Source of the DNA: Saccharum officinarum
Taxonomy: Eukaryota > Streptophyta > Magnoliopsida > Poales > Poaceae
DNA length: 64,000 nucleotides
Assembly: GCA_020631735.1 (NCBI GenBank)
Contig: CM036179.1
Coordinates: 25,659,063-25,723,062, forward strand
Reading direction: 5' to 3'
Part shown: positions 40,930 to 52,751 of the stretch, piece by piece
Position numbering within the stretch: the stretch's first letter is position 1
Layout: each line of letters starts with the position of its first letter
Made by a program: the position numbers and the translations under genes
Notes under the pieces: generated by a model
Seen by the model: the letters and a program-made list of their open reading frames with translations, nothing else
The model's database searches: none
Told to the model about the DNA's origin: nothing

Positions 40930-42910
40930 TTGTCTCAATTCTTTGAGCAAAACAACCTTGGGCTTGTAACTTGAACCATTTCAACACATGTGTGTTCCAT
41001 TCATGGCTTCAAGTCACTTCCATTTATGACATAACAATGTTTTGATCATCTACATAATATGACTTCTCATAGCTAGATTAGTACGTCGACTTAATGCAAG
41101 TACTCTCTTCTTCACCTTAGCCATGGTCCCTCAATCGCAAGCCATCACTTCCATTCACCTTCACTTAGTCCCTCAAAGCCCTTTTATTACTATCTTGACC
41201 CTATCGAGCCATCCTCAAGTCACATAATATCTTGAACCAACATTAAACATTCATTTGAAGTCTCGTATCAACATTATCCACATCTAAGTCATATTCCAAA
41301 TATCGTCCATCACCAATGCATGACTGGCTTATCTCCATTTGCTTATATGGTATTCCATCCATGGGCGGAGCCAGGGGATTGGCAGGGGCCATGGCCCCCC
41401 TAACATCACAACAATTTTTTTGTGTAATATATAATTTAATAATCTACATTAGAAAGACATAATAAAAGCTTTTGTCACATATTTTTTGATGTCTTCTAGA
41501 CAACAAAATCCCACAAATTTATACTTTACTAAATGCATACTTAACTAGTAATAATAATTGGGCGGACAACAAAATCGCATAATTTCGTATTTTATATTTT
41601 ACATTCTACTCCACTATGAGTATCTCCGAAATACTAAGCCTGTAGGTTTCAAGATTCATTAGCCACCAAATGCACCTCGTTGCCGATAAACATGGTCACG
41701 TACCACGAGATTGATAACATTGTTAAATCATCAGATATTAGAAAAAAAAATCTAGAAAAATAGGAGCAGCTGCATCAATAACTAATCGGGTGATCTTATT
41801 CCAACATAAAAACCTAAACAGATAAGCTACACTTAGTTCGTATATATCGAATCTCTTTGAGCAGGCCCCTTATGAACAATTCCTAGCTCCGCTGTCGATA
41901 GACACGGTCGTCTACCATGGCCAAAATTGCGTGTATGGTTAAATCATCAAATACTGGATAAATTTAGAAAAATAAGAGCCTAGCCCCAATGCAAAAATCT
42001 AAGCAAATAAGCTAAACTTAGTTGTTATATGTTGAAACTCTTCGACCGGTCCCCCTATGCATAATTTCTGGCTTCGCCACTGATTCCATCATATATGAGC
42101 TTGCCATCGTAATGAGACCATTTCGTTTATATATGACCGCGTCTCTTTCTACTTTCATGCATTGGCTTGCTATTTCTTCACAATACTGTTACTCTTGATA
42201 ATTTTCTTCGTCATGCTTCCAACTTGATCAATATCAATGTATAGTGGTTTTCTAAGTCTTTGAGCATAAAGCAAACCAATATTGAGGCCATCTTAATATA
42301 TTATTGTCCCCTTTGTTATTTGACCTTTGCTTGTCATTTCTTCACTTATGCATTCTTGATTCATTCTTCAATATATACTTCGTCACTACCAATCAACTAT
42401 CATCTCTTCTTTTTCATGAAAAGCAAGTCACTATTGAGACCAAACCATATTCATTTCTCTGTCTTATTTTGTCTTATCAAATATGCTTGCTTCTTCTCCA
42501 TTTACAGTACCATGAGTTTGACATGATCATTTCTAATGAAATCTATTCAAAGACTCATCAAACTCATTAGTCCCTTAACTGTGTTACTCCCTCCGTTCAT
42601 TTATCTCTTCATCTAACTAAATTGTAGAAATAGTGGGTTTTCAATGGATGCTTAATATGATGTGAATTGAATATGGTTCGATAGGGTGAAGATAGCAATG
42701 AAAGGGCTTCGAGGGACTAAACAAAGGTGAAGGGCAAGCAATGGCTTAGAGATCGATCGAGATACCATGGCTAAGGTGAAGAAGAGAGTACTTGCATTGA
42801 GTCAATGTACTAATTGAGCCATGAGAGTCATATTATGTTGAGGATCAAATCATTAGTGGAAGCGACTTAAAGCCATGGATTGAACTCACATTGCGTTGAA
42901 ATGGTTCAAG
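40930..42910. repeat. Inverted LTR fragments (second SIRE-like family)
   Basis: Sequence at about 40985-41260 (minus sense) is the inverse of about 42640-42910: CTTCTTCACCTTAGCCATGG at the left pairs with CCATGGCTAAGGTGAAGAAG at the right, and flanking blocks (CAAAGCCCTTT, AAGTACTCTC) pair too. The arms are separated by about 1.4 kb that includes a hAT element. The content resembles the front part of the SIRE-like LTR at 46647 without being the same family. I read them as two LTR fragments in opposite orientation. Confidence 0.5.
41360..42082. mobile_element. Non-autonomous hAT element
   Basis: The 8-bp duplication ATTCCATC is present at 41352-41359 and 42083-42090. Ends: CATGGGCGGAGCCAGG at the left, and CAGTGGCGAAGCCAG read inward from the right. 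723 bp, AT-rich interior without transposase. Eight-base duplication plus CA-starting terminal repeats fits the hAT superfamily. It contains two internal copies of a GGTTAAATCATCA(A/G)ATA block. Confidence 0.82.
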
Positions 42911-43376
42911 TCACATGATTAAGGTGTATTTACTCAAAAAAGAGGAGACAAAGTTGATTGCAACCCCTTATGAAGTGATATTCAGAAGAAGTGGCATATG
43001 AAGACACTGAAGACTCAAGTGTTAAAATGGTTATATTCTTTTGATCTTGAGTTTAGGCTATGCCACACTATAAAAGAGGGATACAAGTCTAGGTGGTTTG
43101 AAGAAGATAGAGTGCTCAGGTATCAAGTTAAAACATGTTGAGAGACACTATATCACACACGAATACGTAGAAATAGACTTAGTTTTTCCTCTCTACCGAT
43201 AGCACCGACTCGAGTCGGTAGTATCGTGCCTGGTGCCGTCTTCTGATTGGTGTGCCCATCGTCGGTGGTACCGACACTAACTGGTAGTACCGACGAGCCC
43301 TGTTTCTTAGTTACGCTCACTGTCGGTAGTACCGTCTTAACTGGTGTCACCCAGTTTTAAAGACTAAACTAAGTAC
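42640..43376 (+). repeat. SIRE-like LTR fragment with a CGGTAGTACCG motif array
   Basis: Plus-sense LTR-like sequence with a TATA-like CTATAAAAGAGGG near 43069, followed at 43190-43350 by repeated short palindromes of the form CGGTAGTACCG and variants (TCGGTAGTATCG, CGGTGGTACCG, TGGTAGTACCG). It stops where the minus-strand gypsy LTR begins. The layout (TATA-like box, then a palindrome array) resembles the two SIRE-like LTRs further right. Confidence 0.5.
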
Positions 43377-45847
43377 TAACTATATGTGTGTCCAGGAAGT
43401 CAAATCACACATATAGCGACAAATTACAATAGTATCAAGAGACAATGCTTTATTATATACGAAATATACTCATACTTACATCAGAGTATCACGGAACGGT
43501 AGCTAATCTTCAAGCTCCATCCTTCACAGGAACGACTGACGGAAGCTGATATGTCAAAGCACATATATCAAGCACTTAGTATCAGTCTTCCCGAACTCCT
43601 CCGTTAACTCCATCAATCTTTGAAACAACTTTTCTAAAGTTTGGGTGTTGATAGAAATAGCAGAGGGTGAGCACATATCGTACTCAGCAAAATAACATGG
43701 GGTTTATGAGGCTCAAAAGGCTAACACTGGTTAAACTGCGATTAGCTTTTAGTGAGTCTCTTTTTTACCATTTGAGTAGCAATAAGTTACCATAAGCCCA
43801 AATAACTTCATGATCATGTAAACGAGAATAATGTATATCAAGAAACAATAATCATTAGTGAGCATTAATATCATCAGTATTATCATTATCATCAGTATTT
43901 ATCATTTATTCTATAAGGGTCCAAGACCGCTCGAGACCGTGAGCACGGCTGATATATCAGTTTAAAGACACTCTTGCAGAGGTTGTACATCTTTACCCAT
44001 GAGTCGTGATTTGCCCTTTCACCCGAGGCGGCCACATCTTAACCCACTACCCAAAAAAGGTCGCCAGGATTCACTATGAAGATCTTTTAAAAGACTCTCC
44101 CTAACAAATTAGTGACCACCAAAGAAAGAGCTAGGCGAATGGAGGCCCTCTAACAAAGTGGCACACTCCACGCAGGCTATACACACTCTGAGAGACAAGA
44201 AAGCCATTCTTGAACTGAGCTTTCCTTAACGCTTTTCGGTAACCACTAATAAGCTAGAAAATATCCTCATACTTGACTAAAGCCAGAGCTATGTAGCACT
44301 CATGGTTGTACTATAAGTCCCGGATGTTCGCTTACAAATAAGTCCTTAAGGAGAGAAACTAGAGCACCATAAAACAGCCCAATCCTCTAGCCTTCTTAAG
44401 CCATGTTGCTATAAAAGCATCTTTTAAACGTTTATTGCATATATCATTAGTCAAGTTACAGATCGTGGTTATTTATCTTAAGCACTAGCATAAAAATACT
44501 ACTCAATGCAATGTCCCACGGGCGTCAAGGTTACCGGATATAAAAGCTAGATATCCGTAGGTTAACAAGGTAGACACATGCACATGAATTAAGTGTATTA
44601 AAGATGAATAGAAAACAAGGATAATCCCATGCTATACTGCCTTAAACACTTCAACTCTCACACCATCAGTTTTCCGTCATCACCTTCTGATCTTAGCGCC
44701 CACAAATGATTCCCGTCTACTCGTAGCAAGCACCACACATAGGCAATCATAACAAGCAAAATAAAAGCAACTAAAAATAACAGAGCAAAGCTTAAAAGAG
44801 CGTGCTAAGAGAAACTCGTTGCTACAATCGAGAGAACATGGATAATGAAACTATCGTTAAAAAGAAACGACTATCGAGAGTTTTATATTATAAAAAATCA
44901 ACTACGAGCTTGATTTATTTTAATTAAGAAAAACTATGTGAGTAGTATTAATTCAGATTAAACAAAATATGTTTAAACTTAAAACCGAGTTGAAGCTAAT
45001 CATATTTTATTTTATAAATGTTATCACCTACTTTATTAAGCAAGTTATTAGCTTTATCTTGGCAAAATAAAACATGGTGAGAGCATCTAATTCGGATTTT
45101 TGTATATGAAAGTGTTTGAACTAAGCAATTATAATTTAGAAATATATTTTTGTTAGCAATTAATCATATTAATATTGTTTATAAACACCGAAAGATAAAA
45201 TCTATATGGATTTCAATTATGAAACTAACTAGTTGCATCAACTTAATATTTAAATTATAAAGCTCAAAAACATTTATCATGGTAAACGTTGCTAATGACA
45301 GTGGATCGCGTTGATACGAACTAAAGCAACATGAATGGACTAAAATGGGTTAAGATGATGAATCGGTGGAGGTTTAATGGGTGCAGGGAAAGTTGTTGAA
45401 TATTCCATGAGCAGGTATCAACAAGATTTAATATGCATTCATTGGAAAAAAAAAATATCAGATAGTTGAGTGGATGATAAATCTGCATGTGCTTGTGAAT
45501 AGTACGGAAGCTGAAGATACGTACATGAGAGGCAACATGTGCACTCGGGTGAATTTGCTTGCAAAATTCTTGCATGCTAGATAGGAGGCGTGACATGGGT
45601 TTCCTCTGAAGCGAAGGAAGGATGTGCAGCAGCTGCTTGCATCCGCGTTACCGCGTCGTATGGCAACAGGTTCTCGCCGGTGGGTTAGGGCAGCAAGGGA
45701 GCAGCAGAGCTACAGCAGTTAGCAATTGCAAGATGGCTAATCATAAACTTGAAGCAACGAGAGCGAGCAAGTATAATTGCAGATTTAAAAATAATAGCAA
45801 GACGTCACACAAAGAGGCTCACCAACTCCGACGACGATGATTCTGGA
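43377..45847 (-). repeat. Minus-strand gypsy LTR (same superfamily as 1524-4580), cut by the gap
   Basis: Read on the minus strand, this matches the two gypsy LTRs in order: the block with TTTAGTTCGTATCAACGCG near 45310-45330, CAAGTATAGCATGGGATTAT near 44640, the TCTACCTTGTTA block near 44565, the region around 44000-44100, and GACTCACTAAAAGCTAAT near 43750. It is closer to the left-edge copy (AGTGGTTACCGAAAAGCG...). Identity falls towards 45350-45847, which may be the GC-rich promoter zone. No internal domain was seen. It could be a solo LTR or the end of an element hidden in the gap. Confidence 0.65.
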
Positions 45848-45947
45848 NNNNNNNNNNNNNNNNNNNNNNNNNNNNNNNNNNNNNNNNNNNNNNNNNNNNN
45901 NNNNNNNNNNNNNNNNNNNNNNNNNNNNNNNNNNNNNNNNNNNNNNN
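45848..45947. other. Assembly gap (100 N)
   Basis: Exactly 100 unknown bases, the usual placeholder length for a gap of unknown size. Minus-strand gypsy LTR lies left of it and plus-strand copia internal DNA right of it, so a large amount of transposon sequence may be missing. Frames that read through the gap are artefacts. Confidence 0.98.
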
Positions 45948-46646
45948 TCAAACATTGTTTCTCTCCACAATTTGATCCCATTTTTGGGTAAGTTGTTGAC
46001 AAAGGGGGAGAGAAAAAGATGATTCAACATGATAAAGGGGTAAATAAAATTTTAATGCACACAAGTAGGGGGAGCAAGCTCATAAACAAAGTTTTTGCAT
46101 TTTTTTGTGCATTCCCATATGACTTGCTCATTGCACATGTATTTAAATTCAATATACATGCTTGTGTGGTGCAATGCTAGTATAGAACTTGAATGATGAA
46201 ATGATCTACTAGCATGCATAGGAATAGTTTACATGTGGTATCTAGACTTGCTTAAAGCTTTACAAGTGGTTCAAGAACCTTTACCTATAATGTTGATCTC
46301 ATGGGGTTCTTGAGTTGTGATGGATGTCTAGTTACTTCTTGATGCTAAGGATGGTGTAAAAGGCAACTCCGATTGGTATCATGCTTCAAAGATCCATTTC
46401 TTACACCTTAGCATCATTTTGGTAGAATTACTCTCTCAACACTTCTATCCATGCATATGTACAAAGCTTCAATCCAAACTCTATGCACATATGTAGGGAG
46501 AGCTAATGCTACCAAAACCGAGCTTGTGATAATTGTCCAAACTTTACTTACGAGCAAAATGATTGGACAAGTATGACAAGTTCAAAACTTTTATTATCAA
46601 AATCATCTTTGTAAGGGTTGTCATCAATTACCAAAAAGGGGGAGAT

Positions 46647-48834
46647 TGAAAGTCCCTAGTTTGGTTTTGGCTAATTGATGAAACCTAGGACTAACCTTTG
46701 TATCTAAGTGGATGATTTAGATAAAGGTGGTCATTGAATATGAGACATGACATTGACTCATGTGACCAAGATGATGAAGACCAAGATGATGCTTGGCTCG
46801 ATGGACCAGTTGTGAAGGTGAAGGGCAAGTCGAGGCTTCGAAGCGAAGGACCATGCGATGGTGAAGCTTGAGCAAGGCTTGGCGCCGACAGACAGATGCA
46901 ACGGTGAAGAGCAAGTGAAGTCAAGGTCGATGGATCGAGACGGTCATGTGATGATATGAAGTGGATCATATCTTTTGGAAAAACAAAATGGGCTCAAGGC
47001 AAAGGTATAACCATAGGGCCATTTTGTTTTGCACTCAAGACACCATAGAGGGTGTGAGTGGTTTAGGATCGATAGCCGAACTATTAAGAGGGGAAGTCTT
47101 ATCGGTTATTCGACGCACGGGTGCTACTAGGTGAATTCATGAAGTGCATTGTATGTAGGGCCTAGTGAGCTAACTGGAAAACCTTCGAAAATGATTATGA
47201 AAATGCTAACACACGTGCATAAGGTGGTGATCACTTGTTGGTGTTGGCACATTTACGAAGGCGATGAAGTTTGAGCGGTAGAGAGGGTTTGGGTCTCTCT
47301 CTCCCTCCCACCGAGCTTGTGAGCGCGGGATTCAGGCGTTTTCGAGGAGTTGAAATGCCTATTTTCCACTACGTCGGAAGTCAGAAAAGAAATGGAGGTC
47401 ACAGAGGTGACCGGACGCTGCACCAGACGCGGTCATGGTATGACCGGACGCGTCCGGTCAGTACAGCGCAGCAGTCAGGCGCACGGGTGTTAGGGTTTGC
47501 AACCGACGCGTTCGGTCACTCGCGGGACCAGGGTGTCCGGTCAGGCGCCCAGAGGAAACTGAAGTTCGCAAGGACGATCGGACGCGCGGCGCGTCCGGTC
47601 ACACGCGATCGGACGCGTCCGGTCGTTGAGGGAGCTTACTGGACTCTAACCGGACGCTGGCACTGTCGCGTCCGGTCGTTGCCTGGAGCGCGTCCGGTCG
47701 ATGCTTCACGGGCGCGCGGTACTGTGCGATTGGCGCGTCCGGTCGTTGTCTAGGGCGCGTCCGGTCGTTGCATTTGACCGTTGGCGCAGTGACCGTTGGA
47801 GGATCGGACGCGGTTGGGCGCGTCCGGTCAGTTTCGACCGGCGCGTCCGGTCATCCCGAAAAAGACCCAGTGAAGGGGTACAACGGCTCTATTCGTTTGG
47901 GATGCTTATAAATACTTGTTGGCCGGCCCTTGGGGAGGTCTCTCGTGATTTTTAACATTCTTGTGCATCCTTTGAGCTAGAGCTTCTCCCTCCCACTCAT
48001 CTCTCTTGCTTGATTGCAAATCATAAGTGAGATTGAGTGATTCCAAAGTGCATTGCATAGCTTGAGGGCATCTAGTGGCACTTGTGGGTGGTTTAGCTGG
48101 TAGATTTCTTGTTACTCTTGGAGAGTACCGCTCCTAGCCGGCTTGGAGATTGTTGGAGGCGTTGGCAAGAGAAGGAGATTGTTCTTGGCCACCTCCGGTT
48201 GATTGTAAGAGGTTCATGTGCTTTCCTCGGCGGAGCGCCAAAAGCAACTCTAGTGGATTGCGCATGTCATTGAGTTACCTCACTTGAGAGTGGTGTCTTG
48301 TGGTGCCTTGCGGGGCGTGCCTTGAGGGGCAAGTGACTTGAGGGTCACACCGAGGAACCATCTAAGTGTTGGTCGACACAACCGGTGACGTAGCTTGTCG
48401 GTGCACAAGTGAACACCGGGTGAACAAAAATATTGTGTCTCTTGTCTCCCGGTGGTTGGTCTTCATATTGTGTTGTTGTCAATATTGATTGATTGTATAT
48501 CATCTTGGTGATTGGCAACATCTTCACTCCACTGTCGGTATAAGATTCAAAATCCTCTCTCTTGCATTTACATTTACTAGATTATCTTGTGTAGCTCTAG
48601 TGGTAGCCTTTGCTAGTAGTTGTTAGCTTGCTCACTAGTGTAAGTTTAGTGACATAGCCCTTGTGTGAACTAGAGATCATAATCTACTAGACTTGTGGTT
48701 AAGAGGCTTGGATCACAACCGTAGGCTAAGCAAAACTCGCTTTACACCATCTCTTATTCTAACAAGTTTGCTAAGTGGTTCTTGTAGAATTTTTATAGGC
48801 TATTCACCCCCCTCTAGCCATCTAGGACCTTACA
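46647..48834 (+). repeat. 3' LTR of the SIRE-like element (about 2.19 kb)
   Basis: It starts TGAAAGTCCCTAGTTTGG and ends CTAGGACCTTACA. It contains a TATA-like CTTATAAATAC near 47906 and, just upstream at about 47410-47860, an array of CGCGTCCGGTC motifs. The end resembles that of the LTR at 60871-62458 (TTCACCCCCCTCT then a short tail). Frames across the GC-rich array encode nothing recognisable. Confidence 0.78.
47410..47860. repeat. Array of CGCGTCCGGTC half-palindromes in the LTR
   Basis: I count at least nine copies of CGTCCGGTC, several forming the full palindrome GACCGGACGCGTCCGGTC, spread irregularly over about 450 bp and separated by unrelated sequence. The array ends about 50 bp before the TATA-like box at 47906 and lies downstream of a second box-like ACTATTAAGAGGGG near 47085. 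It is very CpG-rich. Confidence 0.85.
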
Positions 48835-49958
48835 GCCGGTCCGCGAGTGACTGGACGCGTCGATCGCACAGCACCGCGTGCCCACGAAGCAACGACCGGA
48901 CGCGCTCTAGACAACGACCGGGCACGACAGTGCCAGCGTCCGGTTGGAGTCTAGTAAGCTCCCTCAACGACCGGACGCGTCCGATCGCGTGTGACCGGAC
49001 GCGCCGCGCGTCCGATCGACCTTACGAACTGCAGTTCCCTATGGGCGCCTGACCGGACGTGCTGGTCCCGCGAGTGACCGGACACGCCGGTTGCAAACCC
49101 TAACGCCCGCGTGCTTGACTGCTGCGTTGAACTGACCGGACGCGTCCGGTCAAACCGTGACCGCGTCCGGTGCAGCGTCCGGTCACCTCTGTGACCTCCG
49201 TTCGCCTCCGTTTCTTTTCTGACTTCCGGCGTAGTAGAAAATAGGCATTTCAAGTTTTCAAAAACGCCTGAATCCCGCGCTCGCAAAGCTCGGCGGGAGG
49301 GAGAGAGGAACCCAAACCCTCTCTACCGCTCAAACTTCATCGCCTTCGTAAAAGTGCCAACACTAACAAGTGATCACCACCTTGTGCACGTGTGTTAGCA
49401 TTTTCATAAACATTTTTGAAGGATTTCCAGTTAGGTCACTAGGCCCTACATGCAATGCACTTCATGAATTCACCTAGTGGCACCCGTGCGTCGAATAACC
49501 GATAAGATTTCCCCTCTTAATAGTTCGGCTATCGATCCTAAACCACTCACACCCTCTATGGTGTCTTGAGTGCAAAACAAAATGGCCTTATGGTTATACC
49601 TTTGCCTTGAGCCCATTTTGTTTTTCCAAAAGATATGATCCACTTCATATCATCACATGACCGTCTCGATTCATCGACCTTGACTTCACTTGCTCTTCAC
49701 CGTTGCATCGGTCCATCGGCACCAAGTCTTGCTCAAGCTTCACCATCGCATGGTCCTTCACTTCGAAGCCTCGACTTGCCTTTCACCTTCACAACCAGTC
49801 CATCGAGCCAAGCATCATCTCGGTCTTCATCATCTTGGTCATATGAGTTAATGTCATGTCTCATATTCAATGACCACCTTTATCTAAATCATCCACTTAG
49901 ATACAAAAGGTTAGTCCTAGGTTTCATCAATTAGCCAAAACTAAACTAGGGACTTTCA
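48835..49958 (-). repeat. Truncated SIRE-like LTR in inverted orientation
   Basis: Read on the minus strand it starts TGAAAGTCCCTAGTTTAG at 49958 and follows the plus-strand LTR for about 1.1 kb, through the CGCGTCCGGTC array, then stops at 48835 exactly where the plus LTR ends. Together with 46647-47750 it forms a long inverted repeat. The remaining half of this LTR is not in view. Confidence 0.8.
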
Positions 49959-50369
49959 CCAGTCCACATAGATAATTTAGCAGATAATGATAGGAGTAGG
50001 AAAAGAAAGAGAAAAGGGGACGAAAAAAATAAGGGTGTTATAGACATTTTATCCTTTTTATCTGTCACAAGAAGTTTTACCACACTTTTCACCAGAATAG
50101 TTTTTTCTTCATCAGTGAAGCTGCTCGTGGAGCTGAAGTTAACAAAAGCTTGTACCAAACAGCCCTTATTAATACCAATACATATATATTACTATACATA
50201 TGAGTATACTTACATATATATACTTATATTATAGAAAAAAACAAGTTAGGTATTAGTGTGAATAACCAGGCATCATCGTAGCTCCGTGTTGACAGTCACT
50301 AACTACTATTATAAACCGTCAACGAAACATGAAAAATGACATATATCAACCTCCAAACATAGAATTAGG
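49959..50369. other. Intergenic, nothing recognised
   Basis: AT-rich sequence with purine-rich and TATATA-rich stretches. No frame or element boundary could be supported. Confidence 0.4.
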
Positions 50370-52420
50370 GTTTAAACTGACAGAATTCCATAGGTTTTGG
50401 TGAATCTGTGTTTCTATAGGGGTTTATCAGGAAAAGGAGGCAAGATATAAGGACGTCGGGGTAAAAAGCATATTCCACTACGGAACCAAGTTGAGAAGGA
50501 TCTAAAAGACACGAAAAGGCGACCCACCGAAGGGAGGCCCACCTGGAAGCCACCCAGGTCGGCCGACCCCACCCCAGGTCGGTTGACCCAAGTGGTCCCA
50601 CCTGTTAGCCTCCTCTGCAAGTCGGTTCTCTACCACCTTAGGGTTTGCATCTTCACCGTTGATCAAGGTCGGTTTGATCTGAGAGCTCTGATTCATCCCA
50701 CTGGCCTATATATGCTAGCCCCTACCTCCTGAGTTCAAAGCATTCAAGACATTTGATCAAGTCATCAGAACTAGAAACCCTAGTTTTCTTAGGGCTCCAC
50801 CATATTCTAGAGCATAGCTACATAGATTAGAAGTAGAGGAAGCCAAGCTTCGCTTGGATTTTGGATCGTGTCAAGAGTGCGGCTTGGTAAAGCCTTCTGT
50901 AACATCTCTTTTGTATTTTTCTGTATTTACTTGCTAGTTACAATAGATATGACATTACTCTATATATTATCTATGTTCTCGGTTATATTGTTCATTGTCT
51001 GCTTTGATTATATACTTAGTATAGTATAGTTAGAATGTCTTTATATTCAAGCATAAGATCGTATAGCTCTCACTCTTTGATATCATGGGTGAGTGGTCGA
51101 CATTGTGTAAGCATGGTGCTTATACGTTGTTTACCTGCGAATGCACCCTATATTCCGGGCCATGTGGTAGATCGCGGAAGTGACACTCCCGTTGAGTCCT
51201 TTGTAATCCACTCCCCGAATATAGGATAAATAGGACCCGGTTGCGAAGGAAGACTTGCTTTGTTCTTGATCTTCCTTAATAATGTTCCTTGTGTATAGAT
51301 ATAAATTATTATTGTTATGATTGCTAAGTGTAATTGCACTAATCATAGTATACTCTAACATGTGATTAAGAATGACTTATGAATATTCCTTTATTTCTAC
51401 CTAAACCATGCTATTGCTATAGAAGGGAGTGCTCTGAGTAAATTACACTATTTGTGACTTGACATTTATCATTCATTATCATTTATCTTATGACTTATCC
51501 CTGTTATGAGTAGATAGATTAGACATGGTTAACTCTCTGTTGCATGTACAAGCGATTATCATATTCCTATAGCCATCCCTTTCCAGTGGTAAAATATAAA
51601 TAATGATCCCTAAAATACTAATAGATAAAATGCTATAATGGTATATCTGTACGATTGCGGATACTTTCTATTCTTATCTTTATATTCTTCTTAGTCACAT
51701 GAAATAATAAGATACTACTTAGTAGTAATATTAGGTAGTGCCTATAGTCACTTTTAGCTCCATCACTAGGAATGACAACCTGGTATAATTAAGCTAGAGA
51801 TATAGGTAATTAAGAGATGACTACTAGAACAAGTGTCAAGTTAATAAATACCAACAAGCATTTTTTGCGCCATTGCTGGGATAGAATTCAAATTTTATTC
51901 TTGGTAGTGACGCTAAAAAATGTCAACACTTCGCCCTGCAAGAAGGACAACGAAGTTGCAGTAAAATTGTGGTTCTTTCAAGTATTTTGTAATTTCTTTT
52001 TATTAGTTTGTTTCATGGATATCTTAGATTTGAACAATTGTGCCTTTAATTATCAATAATATGCTATTATAAACTCTAATCTGGACCATTGGATCTTCAT
52101 AACCATTTCTCTTGTGGTTGTTGTGTTATGGATCCACGATACCTCATTGCCCGAAAAAAGGCCCAATACAGACAGAGTAGGCCAACGCTATCAAAGATGA
52201 AGCCCAATTGGACAGAGTATGTCACAAACTTAGAAAGCAAGTTACCGATCGAGGGACACTTGGAACAAAGCCAAGAACAAAAAGTAAAAAATAATGCCTC
52301 TCACGGACGAGGTCACATAGAGGCCGAGGAGGAAGAGGATGTGGTCGAGGACCTCCATAATGTTTCAACTTCAGAGAAAATGCATGGAACATTTCGAGAG
52401 AATGGAAGTTCTAAAAGGTG
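50370..52420 (+). mobile_element. Degraded LTR retrotransposon left end (Athila/Tat-like gypsy)
   Basis: Non-coding LTR-like sequence reaches to about 51864, followed at 51866-51880 by TGCGCCATTGCTGGG, a mutated form of the TGGCGCCGTTGCCGGGG primer site characteristic of Athila/Tat gypsy elements. The frame at 52089-52421 downstream is not recognisable. The LTR start is not certain. No matching 3' LTR was seen. Confidence 0.42.
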
Positions 52421-52751
52421 ATGGAATTCAAAGGTAAAATAAAAAACTTAATAGATTAATATATTAACTATTTGATATGTTGGACCAATATATGAGTATG
52501 AGCAATCTTTTTCGTTGAATCTTTTGCTAAATGTGAAATTATTGTGTACTTCACTATACTAGCTACATTGGTCAAGTTCTAGGATTTCGAGTTATGAGTT
52601 AGCTATACCTGCCTTCTTGGTCAAGTTTAGATGCCATCCAAGTTTGGTTCATCAGATTTTGAATTGTCGATTATTAGTTTGATGATGATTGGTTTAAGAT
52701 GCTTCAGATTTTGAGTTGTAAGATTATGAGGTTTCTTGAGCAGGGAAGCAA
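52421..52751. other. Intergenic, nothing recognised
   Basis: AT-rich sequence between the Athila/Tat-like remnant and the first 755-bp direct repeat. It includes locally repeated TTTTGAGTT/GATTTTGAATTG phrases, but no delimitable element. Confidence 0.3.

Larger units (their letters stand above)
45948..48834 (+). mobile_element. 3' end of a SIRE/Maximus-like copia element
   Basis: The non-coding 3' internal region (45948-46632, with several GGGGGAG-type tracts) ends in a purine tract AAAAAGGGGGAGAT at 46633-46646. The LTR runs from TGAAAGTCCC at 46647 to CCTTACA at 48834. The long internal region after the coding part and the A5G5 purine tract are typical of the SIRE/Maximus lineage. Gag-pol and the 5' LTR are presumably in the gap or lost. 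Confidence 0.72.

Noticed and set aside
47410..47860. CRISPR-like repeat array
   Set aside because: The repeats are 8-18 bp palindromes with irregular spacing in a plant LTR. No cas genes are present and the DNA is eukaryotic.
47271..47955. 160-codon frame through the palindrome array
   Set aside because: The repeated T-R-P-V translation follows from the CGCGTCCGGTC motif. It is non-coding LTR sequence.
46647..49958. A DNA transposon with 1.1-kb terminal inverted repeats
   Set aside because: Both arms begin TGAAAGTCCC, the plus arm is preceded by a retroelement purine tract, and the spacer is the rest of an LTR. Two opposed LTRs explain it better.
52089..52421. 110-codon frame as a host gene
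   Set aside because: No recognisable domain. It follows a mutated Athila/Tat-type primer site, so it is more likely degraded retroelement sequence.
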